From: Corticium candelabrum
Taxonomy: Eukaryota; Porifera; Homoscleromorpha; Homosclerophorida; Plakinidae
DNA length: 64,000 nt
Direction of reading: 5' to 3'
Assembly (NCBI RefSeq): GCF_963422355.1
Contig: NC_085097.1
Span: forward strand, 1,429,501-1,493,500
How positions within the stretch are numbered: position 1 is the stretch's first letter; every line of letters begins with the position of its first letter. A model generated the notes under the pieces. The model did not search any database, had not been told where the DNA came from, and was given only the letters and a program-made list of their open reading frames with translations. This document shows positions 62,301 to 64,000 of this stretch, one piece after another. Made by a program: the position numbers and the translations under genes.

Positions 62301-63947
62301 GGAACAGAAATGAATGTACATGTATGTGACTTTCATATTTTGTAAATGGTTGCATTCTACAGCAACTTTTCTGAACTACTAATATATTTGAATAGCTTAC
62401 AGGGTTAATAATTTCTTGCTCACAAGAGAATATACAATCTGTTTGGAAATTTAATAACAATTACAGTTCTAGAAAGGGTCTGTTGAATGCCTTAGAGCTA
62501 TGGTCTGTAAAATAACCCTTATCTCTGACTTATCTTGGACTTTGGACTGGAAGTTGGGTGGGGTAGCATTTTATGGTTTCAGGACTTTGTTGATGCTTCT
62601 GTTATTTAGACCAGGTCTGACCTATACAGTGGGTTGCCAAAGCCTTGGTACATATTTGCTTCTGCAAGTTGTATTCTCAAACTCAACAGTCATGTGTTTT
62701 TGCTCATCTCATTGACCCATTGTTCTCCCCTTTTTGTTGATTTCACTAATGCATGGCTTCTATTGTGTTGCTCATTCTCTAAATTGTGAAATTCTTTCAA
62801 CTGTTTACTTAATTTAATTTGAGATGCTTGACTATGTTTCTGTGAGGTTATTGCAGTAATATAGGAATCTATACTCTACATTGTACTGTAGTGCTAGCCT
62901 CGACACTAGGCCATCTTTGCCTTACTGGTGATGGTAACGTGCACGATGACATGTAGGGTTCACGTGACCGGAAACAAAGTTGCCACTGTAAGGCGAAGAT
63001 TGGCCTAGGGACACATTATGCATAAATACCATCACGTGACCCATTATCCAATTAATCTATAATCTTTTTTCAATTACTTTAATGAAGTAAGCTCCTCCTG
63101 GTTCTTCATCATCACCTTCTCTCATTCCGTAACTACTATGCAACCTGGGAAAAATTTTTCCAGCTGCGTAGGCTACAAGTCAACCAACAGCCGGCTGCAG
63201 ATCAGCAGAACATCACGACTCCGTTGAACTGCAAGGATGATGTGGAAGAATTGACAAACACTTGTCACGCTAACGGCGATTGTAGACATGTAGTCTACGC
63301 CTGTGAACGCGCCACTCTGTGGATTGTAGAGGTCCTGAGAGGGACATCTAGTAAAATTACACTCACAAAGCGTCACCAGTTTTGTCTGCATGCACACACA
63401 TAGGTTTTCATTCATTTTTCTTGTGCTTCGATCACTGTCCAAAATTTTTTACTACAACAGTAACATACTCTGAACTTTGGTGATTTATGACTATTTAATT
63501 AAAGAGGTCCATTGTTTAATTTTTATATTGGTGTTTCAGTTATGTCCTGAGTGTGTGTGCCAGTGTCACTAGAAATCGAGCTTAACCTGTAGATGTGGTG
63601 AAACTTTTAGATGAACAAATATACATGTTTACAGGCAGAAGTAGTTGGTAATTATGCAATTTGCAAAAGCTAGTGAGACTGATTTTGTTTTTGATTATAT
63701 TTAGGTTCAAGACCTTCATGTAACACTAAAGAAAGCTAAAGAAGTGCCTATCAAGCACGAGGTGTATGAAAAGCGAATCAAGACTCTTTCAGATGAACTG
63801 CATGTATGTCCAGTTATTGTTAGTTGATCTACTATAAAATGTGATACGACGTAGGAGACAAGGAAACGGTTGAGAGCAGCTGAAGTATCAGTTGCCAGGC
63901 CGTCTCCACTGATGTTACAATTTCAGAAAGAAATGGCTGATATGAAG
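53178..63947 (+). CDS. GCC1: GCC1 (golgin GCC88), 5' six exons, continues beyond window
   Basis: Exons: 53178-53265, 53326-53618, 60886-60975, 61032-61160, 63705-63803 and 63855-63947; all phases agree (244 codons so far). The start MDRRPTVAELLATIENQQEQ is followed by DVVKAYKGLLKEKEALEAS, ALSTMTEEKNRMEASFQADK, DHAAMLRELQQVVAKERQ and later coiled-coil segments, in the same order as human GCC1 (LLETIETQKKQL; DVVRAYKSLLKEKEALEAS; TQEKSRMEASYLADKK; DHALMLRELQ). GCC1 is a long coiled-coil tether of the trans-Golgi, held there by a C-terminal GRIP domain that must lie outside this window. An acidic Ser/Glu-rich spacer lies in exon 2. Intron 2 is 7.3 kb because of LINE insertions. Confidence 0.87.
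53680..53720. repeat. (CT)n microsatellite
   Basis: About 40 bp of CT just inside GCC1 intron 2. Confidence 0.95.
53851..54840 (-). pseudogene. LINE 3' part (C-terminal region of RT polyprotein)
   Basis: On the minus strand, 54360-53851 is open for 169 residues (RPDIAVYDFDNGKKLLLDIT, SQSCKTAGFTAAERDHIKNN). A preceding frame (54656-54411) has SCEGPTAGCWLDAIPSSQVY and a terminal zinc-like CGEPVDNCGYHLLTCK. This arrangement, a degenerate Cys/His knuckle followed by a nuclease-like tail, is typical of the C-terminal part of one LINE family common in invertebrates. The reverse transcriptase proper is missing, and the copy is cut near the microsatellite at 54.9 kb. Confidence 0.65.
54876..54992. 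repeat. (CT)n then (CA)n microsatellite
   Basis: CT-rich tract at 54876-54908 and pure CA at 54920-54992. Confidence 0.95.
54993..56240. other. GCC1 intron 2, middle part
   Basis: AT-rich non-coding sequence. No element ends were recognised. Confidence 0.5.
56241..56347. repeat. (CA)n microsatellite
   Basis: About 105 bp of CA with two or three CAGA interruptions. Confidence 0.95.
56444..59950 (-). mobile_element. Near full-length LINE (APE endonuclease, RT, C-terminal zinc fingers), inactive
   Basis: Antisense to GCC1 in intron 2. From its 5' end: endonuclease (59732-59049; MCMASWNVRTLVDVDG, ALQETKWFG, VLSCYAPTF, VMLGNFNAHVG), a linker (58779-58507), reverse transcriptase (58504-57213 and on to about 56760; SVPDDWRDAMLIPIPKKGD, NGLRQGCCMAPVLFNLY, catalytic FADDAALL) and a C-terminal pair of Cys/His fingers (56752-56444; CEVCSRTFRRQSDKARHKC and CSNCLRWFRSKRGLTVHRC). 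Stops and frameshifts separate these blocks, so it cannot move itself. The zinc-finger tail marks it as a different family from the endonuclease fragment at 10.5-11.3 kb and the copy at 53.9-54.8 kb. At about 3.5 kb it keeps nearly all coding regions, so it is a fairly recent insertion. Confidence 0.85.
59951..60885. other. GCC1 intron 2, right part
   Basis: Non-coding. A repeat at about 60620-60715 (GCAGTGGCAGTGGAGCTTGG then GGGG, CAGCTACC and TTTTTGTAAGCA) is related to 49368-49460. No gene was seen. Confidence 0.5.
61161..63704. other. GCC1 intron 4 with a short hairpin repeat
   Basis: A 2.5 kb intron. The only structure seen is an inverted repeat at 62902-63012: GACACTAGGCCATCTTTGCC is matched by the complement of the right arm with a few mismatches, leaving a loop of about 60 bp. 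This could be a tiny MITE. The rest is AT-rich without open frames of note. Confidence 0.5.
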
Positions 63948-64000
63948 GTTAGAAACTACTGCTGAGTTATTTGTTAATTTAGTAACATACACAGCAGTAA

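Overview
The window is nuclear DNA of an invertebrate animal. Evidence: AT-rich sequence, genes split by many short GT-AG introns, long dinucleotide arrays, tRNA-derived SINEs, LINEs, an LTR element and several DNA-transposon families, alongside recognisable animal genes (SDF4/Cab45, WT1, a DHHC acyltransferase, GCC1). An early-branching marine animal such as a sponge would fit, but that is a guess. No bacterial operons, rRNA genes, convincing free-standing tRNA genes or CRISPR arrays were seen.

Layout. 1-259: last two coding exons of an SDF4/Cab45-type EF-hand gene. 1463-13304: a second, complete 10-exon Cab45 gene directly downstream (tandem duplication). Its intron 1 holds a DNA transposon with a nested TA-flanked element, and its intron 4 holds a decayed Ty3/gypsy element joined to a LINE fragment. 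14438-15945: a three-exon WT1-type zinc-finger gene, convergent with an intronless DHHC palmitoyltransferase gene (16186-17037, minus). 17.2-22.2 kb: non-coding, with microsatellites and one ~0.84 kb inverted-repeat element. 22.2-25.6 kb: an unidentified spliced gene on the minus strand, only partly resolved. 25.7-26.8 kb: a ~350 bp tandem array. 27.5-29.2 kb: microsatellites and a tail-to-head SINE cluster. 29.4-30.4 kb: a broken ankyrin-like repeat gene. 30.5-35.2 kb: a decayed hAT transposase split by a 2.2 kb element with ~0.87 kb inverted arms. 35.5-36.7 kb: a second hAT relic.

39.7-43.25 kb: a membrane receptor with an N-terminal PSI-like Cys-rich domain, a Cys-rich glycosylated ectodomain, one TM helix and a cytoplasmic TIR/SEFIR-like domain. 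This is the most interesting coding feature. 44.1-44.5 kb: a LINE RT relic. 46.2-51.0 kb (minus): a multi-exon coiled-coil gene whose exon phases agree along the chain. 52.3-52.7 kb (minus): a small, very acidic disordered protein. 53.18 kb to the right edge (plus): the 5' part of GCC1 (golgin GCC88). It faces away from the acidic-protein gene across a 477 bp probable shared promoter, and its 7.3 kb intron 2 holds two LINE copies.

The genes do not form one pathway. Three encode probable secretory-system proteins (Cab45 in the ER/Golgi lumen, GCC1 at the trans-Golgi, DHHC enzyme in endomembranes), one a transcription factor and one a probable immune or signalling receptor. All calls come from reading the sequence and remembered family features; no database search was run.
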